From Candidatus Bathyarchaeota archaeon (lineage in GTDB: Archaea; Thermoproteota; Bathyarchaeia; RBG-16-48-13; GCA-020355125): a DNA stretch of 8,919 bases. Position 1 is the first letter of the stretch, and every line of letters begins with the position of its first letter. Position numbers and translations under genes: made by a program. The notes below the pieces were generated by a model. That model had not been told where the DNA came from and did not search any database. It was given only the letters and a program-made list of their open reading frames with translations. The stretch spans positions 1-8,919 of the forward strand of contig JAOZHK010000239.1 of assembly GCA_026014905.1 (NCBI GenBank). The letters are read 5' to 3'. Of this stretch, positions 1 through 6,980 are shown in pieces.

Positions 1-127
1 TCTTCATTATGGAAATATTGTTAGAGGACCTGCCATCATCGAGCAGCAGGATTCAACAATAGTCATAAATCCACATCAAGATGCTCATATAGACCGTTTT
101 GGACAAATCATTATCAAGAAAAGCTAA
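1..127 (+). CDS. Hydantoinase A / oxoprolinase-type subunit, C-terminal end (5' truncated)
   Basis: The reading frame is open from base 2 and closes with TAA at 125-127, leaving 41 visible residues. They include GPAIIEQQDSTIVI followed by a DRFGQIII-type ending. This is the conserved tail of the HyuA/N-methylhydantoinase A and 5-oxoprolinase family, where GPAIIEQ-DST is followed by a short Asp-Arg-hydrophobic segment. In characterised relatives, this ATP-dependent subunit pairs with a HyuB subunit to open hydantoin or oxoproline rings, or to carboxylate acetone. The substrate cannot be told from the tail. The protein ends at the usual place for the family, so the 3' end is natural and only the window edge truncates it. 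A T7 run 32 bases after the stop looks like its terminator. The call rests on one short but characteristic block. Confidence 0.75.
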   Translation, partial: LHYGNIVRGPAIIEQQDSTIVINPHQDAHIDRFGQIIIKKS

Positions 128-158
128 CATTAACGTAGATGCGAGAGTAGGAGTAAAA

Positions 159-165
159 TTTTTTT
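159..165 (+). terminator. T7 tract, likely terminator of the hydantoinase gene
   Basis: Seven consecutive T residues on the + strand lie between the stop of the hydantoinase gene (127) and the stop of the converging HD gene (177). Archaeal RNA polymerase commonly terminates at short T runs without a strong hairpin, and none is obvious here. The tract suits transcription coming from the left. On the minus strand it reads as A residues, with only a weak T4 from bases 155-158. Confidence 0.55.
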
Positions 166-176
166 AACGGGGCGGT

Positions 177-851
177 TCACAGTAGATCTGTTAACCGTTC
201 GAATTCGTCGAGTCTGAATTCCACAAAGTTGTTGCCAAGATATTGACAGTCTTGGCACTGATATCGATCAGTGGACCAAATCCAAACTCCTTGCGTTTGG
301 GGGAAGATATGGGGACTGAGGCAGCGTGGACATACCCGGATCCATTGTTGCATTTTCTTGTGAATATCAATAATGAGGTTTGTGAGTGTTAGTTGCGGGA
401 TTCCCAGCTCTTGACTGCGTTGTATGTTTTGTAATAGCCAGGGTTTGTCGATGGTGAGATCAACAATTATCGAAGATACATTGTCGGGAGTTACCGGCTC
501 CGATAAATCGTCTAATATATGGGCTAGTGAATCGGCCAGAATGAGGGCATTGTCAAGGGAGTTCTTTGGAGTGAATCCGGATCGATGATCGTGACACTGA
601 ATCGCACACCGGGCCTCAGCAGGGAGTTTATCTTTCAAAGTCTCACTGGCGACTAGGCCATGTAAGCTCATATCTTGTTTGACGTGATCATAATCGAGGT
701 CGTGTAATAATCCCACCAACTCCCATAGATGTACATCTTCATCCAAGAGTTTCGCCAGATAGTACATGAGAGTAGCGACGACTATCATATGCTCATAGTG
801 GCTGGATTCCTGGATCAACTGAATTGCCTCATTCCTGGTAATCATCATCAT
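177..851 (-). CDS. HD-superfamily phosphohydrolase with C-terminal zinc ribbon
   Basis: The 224-residue protein has an N-terminal HD domain (about residues 5-130) and a four-cysteine zinc ribbon (about 172-212). Visible HD-type metal ligands are His21, His50-Asp51 in LLHDLDYD, and Asp107 in ILADSLAH, with His64 and His87 between. The HD part resembles the small predicted hydrolases of COG2316. HD proteins of this kind hydrolyse phosphate esters of nucleotides or nucleic acids with bound divalent metals; the substrate here is unknown. The ribbon uses Cys174-x2-Cys177 and Cys199-x2-Cys202 and could bind nucleic acid or a protein partner. The start is the first of three consecutive ATG codons. 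A TATA-like GTATATTA sits 22-29 bases upstream, as expected for a leaderless mRNA beginning at this codon. The gene is divergent from the AlaRS gene. No signal peptide or membrane segment is seen. Confidence 0.82.
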   Translation of the reverse strand: MMMITRNEAIQLIQESSHYEHMIVVATLMYYLAKLLDEDVHLWELVGLLHDLDYDHVKQDMSLHGLVASETLKDKLPAEARCAIQCHDHRSGFTPKNSLDNALILADSLAHILDDLSEPVTPDNVSSIIVDLTIDKPWLLQNIQRSQELGIPQLTLTNLIIDIHKKMQQWIRVCPRCLSPHIFPQTQGVWIWSTDRYQCQDCQYLGNNFVEFRLDEFERLTDLL

Positions 852-872
852 CGCTCGTGATAATCTTAAACG

Positions 873-880
873 TAATATAC
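873..880 (-). promoter_or_regulatory. TATA box of the HD-domain gene
   Basis: On the minus strand this reads GTATATTA and lies at -29 to -22 from the ATG at 851. Archaeal TATA boxes are centred near -26 from the transcription start, so the transcript would begin at or next to the start codon. No Shine-Dalgarno sequence is visible upstream of the ATG, which agrees with a leaderless mRNA. Confidence 0.55.
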
Positions 881-948
881 CTGTGTGAATTTCTTCATGC
901 TATCAGAAAACGTAAATTCTATATAATGATAACTATACTAGCAGACAA

Positions 949-957
949 TTTATAATA
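949..957 (+). promoter_or_regulatory. TATA box of the alanyl-tRNA synthetase gene
   Basis: TTTATAATA lies at -31 to -23 from the TTG start at 980, matching the archaeal TATA consensus and spacing for a leaderless transcript. Together with the TATA element at 873-880 on the other strand, it makes the 128-base gap (852-979) a divergent promoter region. The location also supports the TTG as the true start, because the ATG at 973 is in another frame and stops after five codons. Confidence 0.6.
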
Positions 958-979
958 TTCAATTAATAGGGTATGATCT

Positions 980-2755
980 TTGAATTCTCGTGAGCTTCGT
1001 AAGAAATTTCTCGCATTTTTTCGAGAAAAAAATCATGCTATTATTTCTTCTGCCTCCCTCATTCCGGACCAGGATCCAACGGTACTGTTCACAACAGCGG
1101 GCATGCATCCGTTAAAACCCTATCTTTTAGGACAACCTCATCCTTCAGGTACAAGACTTGCGAATGTCCAGAAATGTATACGAACTGTAGATATTGATAA
1201 TGTAGGTGACGCTACCCACATCACTTTTTTTGAAATGCTGGGGAGTTGGTCACTTGGTGATTATTTTAAAAAAGAAGCAATTGAATGGAGTTATGAATTC
1301 TTAACCGATCCACGATGGTTAAATCTCGACCCTGAAAAATTGCATATCACAATCTTTGCAGGTGATGCTGAGGCTCCTAGGGATGAAGAATCCTTCAAGT
1401 TTTGGAATGATTTGGGAATTCCCAAAGACCGTATCTATTATCTGCCTCGCGAAGATAACTGGTGGGGACCAGCCGGTGCCACAGGTCCCTGTGGTCCATG
1501 TACTGAAATGTTTTATGATACTGGGAAGTCATCGTGTTCTCCGGAATGTCAACCTGGATGCTCTTGTGGAAAATACTTTGAAGTCTGGAATGATGTCTTT
1601 ATGACGTATAACAAGCGCGCAGATGGCTCGTATAGCTTGTTGCGTCAACATAATGTTGATACAGGTATGGGTATTGAACGGACAGTGACAGTGCTATCTG
1701 GGAAACCCTCTGTATATGAGACTGATACCTTAGTTCCGCTCATGACTGAGATTCGAGCTTTAGCCCAGATTGAACAAGAACCTACTCCTCACCAGATTAA
1801 AGCTATGCGAATCATTGCTGACCATATTCGCGCTGTTACCTTTATTATGGGTGAGGATCACGAAATAACCCCATCAAATGTGGAGCAAGGCTATGTAGTC
1901 AGACGATTAATTCGTCGAGCTATTTGTCAGAGTTATGATTTAAATATCGAACAGCAGTTTTTACCTCAGCTAGCTGAACGAGTAATTAACATATACGACA
2001 GTTTATATCCTGAATTGGAGCGAAACAAGCATTTCATTATGCGTGAACTAGAAAAAGAGGAGCAAGATTTCAAGAAGACTCTGAGACAGGGAGTACGGAA
2101 AATCAATCAATTAATCGCCGACAAGGGGGAAGTCTCCGGGAAGGATGCATTCACCTTGTTTACTTCTTTTGGCTTCCCCCTTGAGATGAGTCAGAGAATT
2201 GCGAGTGAGCACGGACTTGAAATAAATATTGAGGATTTCGAAAAAGAATTCCAACGACATCGTCAGTTGTCACGTCTTTCAACTCAACAAAAGTTTTCAA
2301 GTGGATTAGCCGATCACTCAGAACAAACCACAAAACTTCACACAACAACACACCTACTTCATCAAGCATTGAGAGACCTGTTAGGCTCACACATTCAGCA
2401 AAAAGGCAGTAATATCACACGACAACGATTAAGATTTGACTTCAATTTTGATCGAAAATTAACTTCCGATGAACTTGCCAAGGTTGAACACATTGTTAAC
2501 GATCAGATAGCCAATGCATTACCCGTTACAAGGGAAACAATGACGGTTGACGCTGCACATCAGATCGGTGCGCTCGGATTTTTCCAGGAACAGTATGAAG
2601 AACATGTCCATGTCTATTCCATTGGTGAGTATTCAAAGGAAATCTGTACCGGACCCCATGTTGACAATACTATTCGCATTGGTAAAATACGGATTCAAAG
2701 ACAAAGAAAGATTGGAGCGAATACCCTCCGTCTCTATGCTGTGATCACCGATTAA
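980..2755 (+). CDS. alaS: Alanyl-tRNA synthetase, short bacterial/CPR type lacking C-Ala
   Basis: This class II enzyme charges tRNA-Ala in the cytoplasm. The 591 residues show the aminoacylation domain: FTTAGMHPL near 37-45, the motif 2 region 65-100 with SLGDYFKKEAI, GPCGPC at 169-174 and motif 3 DTGMGIER at 227-234. A cysteine cluster (Cys186, 190, 194, 196) precedes the EVWNDVFM block. The tRNA-recognition helices contain PSN at 298-300 and GYVVRRLIRRA at 304-314. The editing domain has intact zinc motifs, HTTTH at 454-458 and Cys556-x3-His560. The protein stops right after the editing domain, so the C-terminal oligomerisation/C-Ala domain is absent. Full-length enzymes are about 870-900 residues. 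The N-terminus and cysteine cluster match the bacterial form found in Patescibacteria and Mollicutes, not the archaeal form, so horizontal transfer is likely. It starts with TTG; no upstream in-frame start is seen. It stands alone behind its own TATA box. Confidence 0.93.
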   Translation: MNSRELRKKFLAFFREKNHAIISSASLIPDQDPTVLFTTAGMHPLKPYLLGQPHPSGTRLANVQKCIRTVDIDNVGDATHITFFEMLGSWSLGDYFKKEAIEWSYEFLTDPRWLNLDPEKLHITIFAGDAEAPRDEESFKFWNDLGIPKDRIYYLPREDNWWGPAGATGPCGPCTEMFYDTGKSSCSPECQPGCSCGKYFEVWNDVFMTYNKRADGSYSLLRQHNVDTGMGIERTVTVLSGKPSVYETDTLVPLMTEIRALAQIEQEPTPHQIKAMRIIADHIRAVTFIMGEDHEITPSNVEQGYVVRRLIRRAICQSYDLNIEQQFLPQLAERVINIYDSLYPELERNKHFIMRELEKEEQDFKKTLRQGVRKINQLIADKGEVSGKDAFTLFTSFGFPLEMSQRIASEHGLEINIEDFEKEFQRHRQLSRLSTQQKFSSGLADHSEQTTKLHTTTHLLHQALRDLLGSHIQQKGSNITRQRLRFDFNFDRKLTSDELAKVEHIVNDQIANALPVTRETMTVDAAHQIGALGFFQEQYEEHVHVYSIGEYSKEICTGPHVDNTIRIGKIRIQRQRKIGANTLRLYAVITD

Positions 2756-2760
2756 CTATA

Positions 2761-2770
2761 CGCGCGCGCG
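2761..2770. repeat. (CG)5 tract between convergent genes
   Basis: A perfect CGCGCGCGCG fills most of the 15-base gap between the AlaRS stop (2755) and the dehydrogenase stop (2771-2773 on the minus strand). With its TATA flank it makes a 15-base strictly alternating pyrimidine-purine run, 2757-2771. It directly abuts the minus-strand stop codon. The identical tract recurs at 7576-7585, also just downstream of a minus-strand stop. No T run is present to terminate either convergent gene. The role is unknown. Confidence 0.85.
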
Positions 2771-3865
2771 TTAATGGATGATTTCCACTCCAATAGCATT
2801 GTCAGCCTTATTTATCAACATCATTACCGCTTCATCCGCTTTCTGTTCAGGAAGTTGGTGCGTAATCCATTTTGTCACATTAAGTCGCTTGTGTTTAAGC
2901 AGATCTAGGGCTTCTTGAATGTGTTGTCTGCCATTAGTGGCGATTCCCCATTCAGCGATAATGCGACCTGCTTTATACATCAAGGTTGAAACATTGAAGG
3001 TCATATCCGGAGCTTCATATAATCCCATTAAACAAAGTGTTCCCCTGCCCCCTCGAGTTGTTGCTAACATCTCAAGTCCCTGTCGTGTAGCCACACGGTT
3101 TCCTGTTGTATCATAGACAACTTTCACGCCTTTTCCACCAGTTAACTCTAATACTTTTTCGACAGGATCCTCCTTCGCTGGATTTACCACTTCATCAGCT
3201 CCAAGTGCTCGTGCACAATGCAATCGATATGCAACAGGATCACTTACAATAATGCGAGCTGCACCCCCCAATTTGGCAATTGCAAGGGTTCGTAATCCAA
3301 TGGGTCCCGCGCCTAAAATTGCGATAGTATCTCCTATTTGCATGGGTGAACGTTTCACGACTCCCAAAACATATGCTGCATCTGTCGTTACAGCAGCTTC
3401 TGTGAATGATACTTCCGGGGGAAGTCGGTAAGCTTGGCTTTCATGACCAAGAGTGTATTCGCCAAATCCACTGGGAAATCGGGCAACTTTTTTTCCATTC
3501 ACCTTGAATTGCGTTGGGATATGTGGGTTACGGCAACTCTGCATCTTCCCAGTGGTACAATTATAGCAATGACCACAAGGAATAGGTCGTGCCCCAGTTC
3601 CCGCAACGTACACGCGATCGCCCACCTCGATCGATGAGACTCTCGTTCCCACTGCAACAACTTCCGCAGCCACCTCGTGGCCGCAACACGCTGGCAGAGG
3701 CGCGAAAGGATGAAGACCTTTATACACATGCAGATCGCTTCCACAAATTAAACAGGCTTTATTCCGGAATACCGCTTCGTAAGGCCCGGGATCGGGTAGT
3801 CTAACATCAAACCATGTAAACTGATACGGTTTAACAACAATCGGTGTTTGAAAGTCGATTCCCAA
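2771..3865 (-). CDS. Zinc-dependent medium-chain alcohol/polyol dehydrogenase
   Basis: The 364-residue protein belongs to the zinc-binding MDR superfamily, which oxidises alcohols, polyols or sugars with NAD(P). The N-terminal GroES-like domain (about 1-160) has the catalytic zinc ligand Cys41 in ICGSDLHVYKG and the GHE motif at 62-64. The structural-zinc cysteines are 97, 100, 103 and 111. The Rossmann domain (about 175-310) has GAGPIG at 185-190 and an acidic Asp209 at the end of strand 2, which favours NAD over NADP. Closest in style are threonine/sorbitol/glucose dehydrogenase-like enzymes; the substrate cannot be assigned. It starts with TTG, supported by GGTGAG five bases upstream. It follows the beta-CASP nuclease gene by 18 bases, so co-transcription is likely. 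Its stop directly abuts a (CG)5 tract and it converges on alaS. Confidence 0.88.
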   Translation of the reverse strand: MGIDFQTPIVVKPYQFTWFDVRLPDPGPYEAVFRNKACLICGSDLHVYKGLHPFAPLPACCGHEVAAEVVAVGTRVSSIEVGDRVYVAGTGARPIPCGHCYNCTTGKMQSCRNPHIPTQFKVNGKKVARFPSGFGEYTLGHESQAYRLPPEVSFTEAAVTTDAAYVLGVVKRSPMQIGDTIAILGAGPIGLRTLAIAKLGGAARIIVSDPVAYRLHCARALGADEVVNPAKEDPVEKVLELTGGKGVKVVYDTTGNRVATRQGLEMLATTRGGRGTLCLMGLYEAPDMTFNVSTLMYKAGRIIAEWGIATNGRQHIQEALDLLKHKRLNVTKWITHQLPEQKADEAVMMLINKADNAIGVEIIH

Positions 3866-3870
3866 TCTGT

Positions 3871-3876
3871 CTCACC
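3871..3876 (-). promoter_or_regulatory. Shine-Dalgarno site deciding the TTG start of the dehydrogenase
   Basis: The minus strand reads GGTGAG, complementary to the archaeal 16S rRNA 3' end, with five bases before the TTG at 3865. It lies within the 18-base spacer after the beta-CASP gene. An internal operon gene translated from an SD site fits this position. Confidence 0.6.
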
Positions 3877-3883
3877 ACGCTAG

Positions 3884-5161
3884 CTAGGCTTTATATACCT
3901 CGCCAGTATTTGGCGCTATCGCTTCGAATCCCAGTGTCTCTCGAATCGCTAAGGCTAATTGACGACAATTCTCTTCAGCACCATGCACAACAAAAATAGG
4001 GCCACTGCAGTCCACACGTTTCACGGTTTCAAGGAGACCTGTTTTTCCTGCATGAGAAGTAAAATCAAAATGGTCGATCTCAGCCTTTACTTTGCGGGTC
4101 TTTCCACTAATAATGAATCTTCGAGATTCTAAAAGGCGTCGTCCAGGAGAATCAGGAACCTGATACGACACGAGAAACACTCCATTCTTCGCTTTCTTCG
4201 CCACAGAATTCATGTAAAACACTGCATTGCCCCCAGTAAGCATCCCCGCAGGCGACACAATCACACCTGGTCTTTTCGTCGCGCGTCGTCGATCCTTCCA
4301 CCCTCTAATTACAGAGGTCCTGGATAGAGCTTTTTTATAGAGAGTAGGGTCTCTCACATACTTCAAATTTTTAGCCACGATCTCATTAGCAATGATTGCC
4401 ATCCCATCAACGACTGTTGAATATTGAAAATTATTGGCTGCGAGTAAACAAAGGATCTCTTGTGCCCGACCCACAGAAAATGATGGGATTAACACGGTAC
4501 CTCCCCCTTCCGCTATCTGATTTACTTGTGCCATAAATCGTTGTTCCTCGGTTTCCCGATTTTGATGCTCTTCGTCAGCATAGGTACTTTCTATGATTAA
4601 CGCGTTGATATCGTGGTATGCTTGATCTGCACCATGAAGAAGCTGAGTATCGTATGGATTGAAGTCACTGGTATACAAGACGTGTTTTCCACGCCACTCC
4701 ACCTCCACTTGGGCACTCCCAGGGATATGTCCCGAGTTCAATAATTCTATCCCTAATCCCCGGATACGTGTTGGCTGCCTGTACTCAAGATCCACAAAGC
4801 GACTCATCATAGTTTGAAGATCCAGGAATTCATAGGGCAGATAATATCTAGATAAGTGAATAAAATCAGTAATTAACATCTTTGACAATTGCTGTGTTAT
4901 CCGAGTTCCATAAACTGGGACCTCAGTTGTAACATGAAAGATGGGTACAGCTCCACTATGATCGAGATGCGCGTGAGTCAGGATAATTGCATGTACATCT
5001 CGGGATGACACATGACTTGGAAAGCCTGGTTCACGCCCAATCAACACGCCATAATCGAGTAATACTTGGGTTCTCCCGCCTTTAAGAAGCAAGGCTGATC
5101 GCCCCACTTCTTGAGCCCCTCCAAGGAATTGTAACTTAATCTGTGACGGGATTCCAATCAC
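3884..5161 (-). CDS. Beta-CASP metallo-beta-lactamase ribonuclease, aCPSF2-like
   Basis: The 425-residue protein is a complete metallo-beta-lactamase/beta-CASP nuclease of the CPSF73 (YSH1, COG1236) group, which cuts or trims RNA using two zinc ions. Visible motifs are Asp36 (motif 1), HAHLDH at 63-68 (motif 2), His145 in SGHIPGSAQ (motif 3) and Asp166 in TSDF (motif 4). The beta-CASP motifs are Glu191 in IIESTYAD (A), His370 in DFTSHAGK (B) and His393 in VVHGAEE (C). There are no N-terminal KH domains and the length is about 420, as in archaeal aCPSF2 rather than the roughly 630-residue termination factor aCPSF1. RNase J is a less likely alternative given the length. It starts with GTG; an in-frame stop lies three codons upstream. 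A weak TTAATAGG element lies at -28 to -21 of the GTG. The TGT gene ends 44 bases upstream and the dehydrogenase begins 18 bases downstream. Confidence 0.9.
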   Translation of the reverse strand: MIGIPSQIKLQFLGGAQEVGRSALLLKGGRTQVLLDYGVLIGREPGFPSHVSSRDVHAIILTHAHLDHSGAVPIFHVTTEVPVYGTRITQQLSKMLITDFIHLSRYYLPYEFLDLQTMMSRFVDLEYRQPTRIRGLGIELLNSGHIPGSAQVEVEWRGKHVLYTSDFNPYDTQLLHGADQAYHDINALIIESTYADEEHQNRETEEQRFMAQVNQIAEGGGTVLIPSFSVGRAQEILCLLAANNFQYSTVVDGMAIIANEIVAKNLKYVRDPTLYKKALSRTSVIRGWKDRRRATKRPGVIVSPAGMLTGGNAVFYMNSVAKKAKNGVFLVSYQVPDSPGRRLLESRRFIISGKTRKVKAEIDHFDFTSHAGKTGLLETVKRVDCSGPIFVVHGAEENCRQLALAIRETLGFEAIAPNTGEVYKA

Positions 5162-5177
5162 CTGACATTAAGTGTAG

Positions 5178-5192
5178 TTAACCTATTAACCT
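5178..5192. repeat. Short tandem TTAACCT repeat, weak promoter candidate
   Basis: TTAACCT occurs twice, one base apart, in the 44-base spacer between the TGT and beta-CASP genes. Read on the minus strand it is AGGTTAATAGGTTAA, and TTAATAGG falls at -28 to -21 of the GTG at 5161. It could be a poor TATA box giving the nuclease its own transcript, or simply chance in an AT-rich spacer. Confidence 0.3.
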
Positions 5193-5205
5193 GCGCGATT
5201 AGTTA

Positions 5206-6840
5206 TCAACTAGTGTTTATGTCATCCAATACTGATAAGATCTTTGTCACAAGGCGTTCTAATGTTGTCCGACTCCATATTTTATCGTTAACGGGATTAA
5301 GACACACATTAACTTGATCATTAACACGATCATCAAGATATCGGTGAATGCGTTTAGAATACTCTGAGGGCAAATGGATTACCACGCGTTTGCAGCCGTG
5401 GTTCCCCTCAAGCATATATTTCCAAACATGTTTCAAAACATAGTCAACAGTTTCGAAGGTCGTTGAATCCGATGCCTCATACTGCGATAAAGGATATACT
5501 TCATCGAGTTCGAGAGGAATAACACCAAAGGGGTAGCCAAATAGACAGAAATGTAAGTCGCTACGATCCTCTATCCTCAACTTTATATATCGCTGCAACC
5601 GACGGACTTCCCGTGATCGATGAAAAGGCTTAGAACTTGGGTTGGGAAGAAAAACAAGAACCCGGTATTGTGTGGAAGGCTTCCACTGCTCGAGTTTTCG
5701 GTGAAATCGCGTAATAGCTGGACGGGAGAGCCCATAATCATCAAATAGAAATATGCCTCTCTGTTTCTTACTCGGATTGGCTTCCTCTAAAAAGTGGCGA
5801 TGGTGGGTAAGATGTTTAAATGCGGTGAACAAAGTCGGATGACTCCGGGATCGAAGTTCAAGAAGCTCCCATAACCGCCCTTCATGAATCGCCTGCTTAA
5901 TCCGATTTATTTCGAGAAAACATGTGAAGAGGTTATGCTTCAATAATATTTGTTCTCGCGCACTCTGCGGTAAGTCTTTTAAATCGTTTGGATCATGTTT
6001 CTGACACCCAGGACATGAACAAGGGAAATACGTTAAGTCTTTTAACTGAGTGGTTCCATACGCTGTGAGATATTTGTCTTTACGGGCAAAGAGGGCATAT
6101 GCGGCGGAATCAAAGGTGTCACAGCCTAACGCAACGGCTAGGCTGAACATAAAAGGGTGACCAGCACCAAAAAGATGGAGCGGCTTCTCTTTGGGTGTGT
6201 TACTTTTTGCCGTTATAATCATATCCGTGAGAATGTCGAACAGATATCGTTCCATCACTTGTGTGGGACTACCTAATGCGTAAATATCAAACGGCAAACG
6301 GCTTATCTGTTGGGCTGAGTGGGTAACAAGGTCCATATGGTTGCCGCCTTGGATTGGTCCTACCCAAAGAATTTCTCTATTCTTTATTTGAGCCAAAGTT
6401 GATTGTGCCCGTTTTAATGTTTCATTTACGGTATATGTCGCACGAGTTTTTGTGACGTTCCAACCTGTTGGGATATCAAGAATCACAGCAATATCAGTTT
6501 GAATTAACTCTTCAAATTCTACAATTTCTTCAGGTGAAATCTCTACATCTCCGTACACAAGGATCTGATATGCCCCAGAATCCGTCATCACAACGCCATT
6601 ATATCCCAGAAAATCATGAATGCCCTGCTGAATTACTTGCTCGCTGAAATGTTTTTTCAGAAGATAGGCATTTGCGATAATCGCCTCACATTGGACTTCT
6701 TGGAGCAATTCCCTTAAACCGTCTGGTTGGAGTGCAGGGTTAATAACTGGTAGCAGCGTGGGGGTTGTCACGACGCCACTTTTGGTTCTTAGTTTCCCTA
6801 TTCTTCCCTGCAGATCTTTTTCAACAATCTCGAAAGACAT
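5206..6840 (-). CDS. tgtA: Archaeosine tRNA-guanine transglycosylase without PUA domain
   Basis: TgtA swaps guanine-15 in the tRNA D-loop for preQ0, the first tRNA-bound step to archaeosine. Numbering is from the ATG at 6840 (544 residues). The TIM-barrel catalytic domain spans about 1-330: MTDSGAYQ contains the general-base Asp87, FDSAAYALFARKDKY contains the nucleophile Asp244, and IQGGN is near 164-168. Zinc ligands are Cys274, Cys276, Cys279 and probably His302. The C-terminal half matches the C1/C2 region shared with ArcS: PNPSSKPFHRSREVRRL near 399-415 and GVIPLELDEVYP near 439-450. The terminal PUA domain of typical archaeal TGTs (about 580 residues) is missing. ATG 6840 is preferred over ATG 6852 because family members start right before the FEI segment, GGAGAG lies four bases upstream, and a TTTAAA lies at -27 to -22. 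It is probably the first gene of a TGT, beta-CASP nuclease, dehydrogenase cluster. Confidence 0.93.
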   Translation of the reverse strand: MSFEIVEKDLQGRIGKLRTKSGVVTTPTLLPVINPALQPDGLRELLQEVQCEAIIANAYLLKKHFSEQVIQQGIHDFLGYNGVVMTDSGAYQILVYGDVEISPEEIVEFEELIQTDIAVILDIPTGWNVTKTRATYTVNETLKRAQSTLAQIKNREILWVGPIQGGNHMDLVTHSAQQISRLPFDIYALGSPTQVMERYLFDILTDMIITAKSNTPKEKPLHLFGAGHPFMFSLAVALGCDTFDSAAYALFARKDKYLTAYGTTQLKDLTYFPCSCPGCQKHDPNDLKDLPQSAREQILLKHNLFTCFLEINRIKQAIHEGRLWELLELRSRSHPTLFTAFKHLTHHRHFLEEANPSKKQRGIFLFDDYGLSRPAITRFHRKLEQWKPSTQYRVLVFLPNPSSKPFHRSREVRRLQRYIKLRIEDRSDLHFCLFGYPFGVIPLELDEVYPLSQYEASDSTTFETVDYVLKHVWKYMLEGNHGCKRVVIHLPSEYSKRIHRYLDDRVNDQVNVCLNPVNDKIWSRTTLERLVTKILSVLDDINTS

Positions 6841-6861
6841 CGCGCTCTCCATAAGAAATTG

Positions 6862-6875
6862 TTTAAAGCTTTAAA
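6862..6875 (-). promoter_or_regulatory. Palindromic TATA element of tgtA
   Basis: TTTAAAGCTTTAAA is a perfect 14-base palindrome. Its start-proximal half (6862-6867) lies at -27 to -22 from the ATG at 6840, the archaeal TATA position for a leaderless transcript. Its distal half (6870-6875) lies at -23 to -18 from the alternative ATG at 6852, less well placed. A symmetric element over a promoter could also bind a dimeric regulator. Confidence 0.5.
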
Positions 6876-6963
6876 TCTACAACTATTATATTATTTTGCC
6901 TGTACAGCATTAATACGCGTGCGTTAACCAACTATATCACTTGTTTCATGCAGAGATGCGATT

Positions 6964-6980
6964 GTACACTCGGCGTGTAC
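6964..6980. repeat. Inverted repeat GTACAC-N5-GTGTAC
   Basis: Two perfect six-base arms separated by TCGGC lie in the middle of the lsm-tgtA gap. The element is about 120 bases upstream of the tgtA start. It is symmetric enough to be a dimeric operator or a small RNA hairpin, but it is short and could be chance. Confidence 0.45.

Noticed and set aside
973..975. ATG just upstream of the AlaRS start
   Set aside because: It is in another frame and meets TGA after five codons, so it cannot start AlaRS.
1356..1604. 82-codon open frame on the + strand inside alaS
   Set aside because: It overlaps the conserved catalytic region of AlaRS in another frame, and its product has no recognisable motif.
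2160..2390. 76-codon open frame on the minus strand inside alaS
   Set aside because: It is antisense to the AlaRS editing region and shows no domain or promoter.
2741..2748. Palindrome GTGATCAC near the end of alaS
   Set aside because: Eight-base palindromes are common by chance, and this one lies within coding sequence (VIT codons).
3434..3804. Several open frames on both strands (3434-3637, 3499-3744, 3589-3804) inside the dehydrogenase gene
   Set aside because: They lie over the cysteine-rich, well-conserved part of the dehydrogenase. Their residues are low in complexity and match no family.
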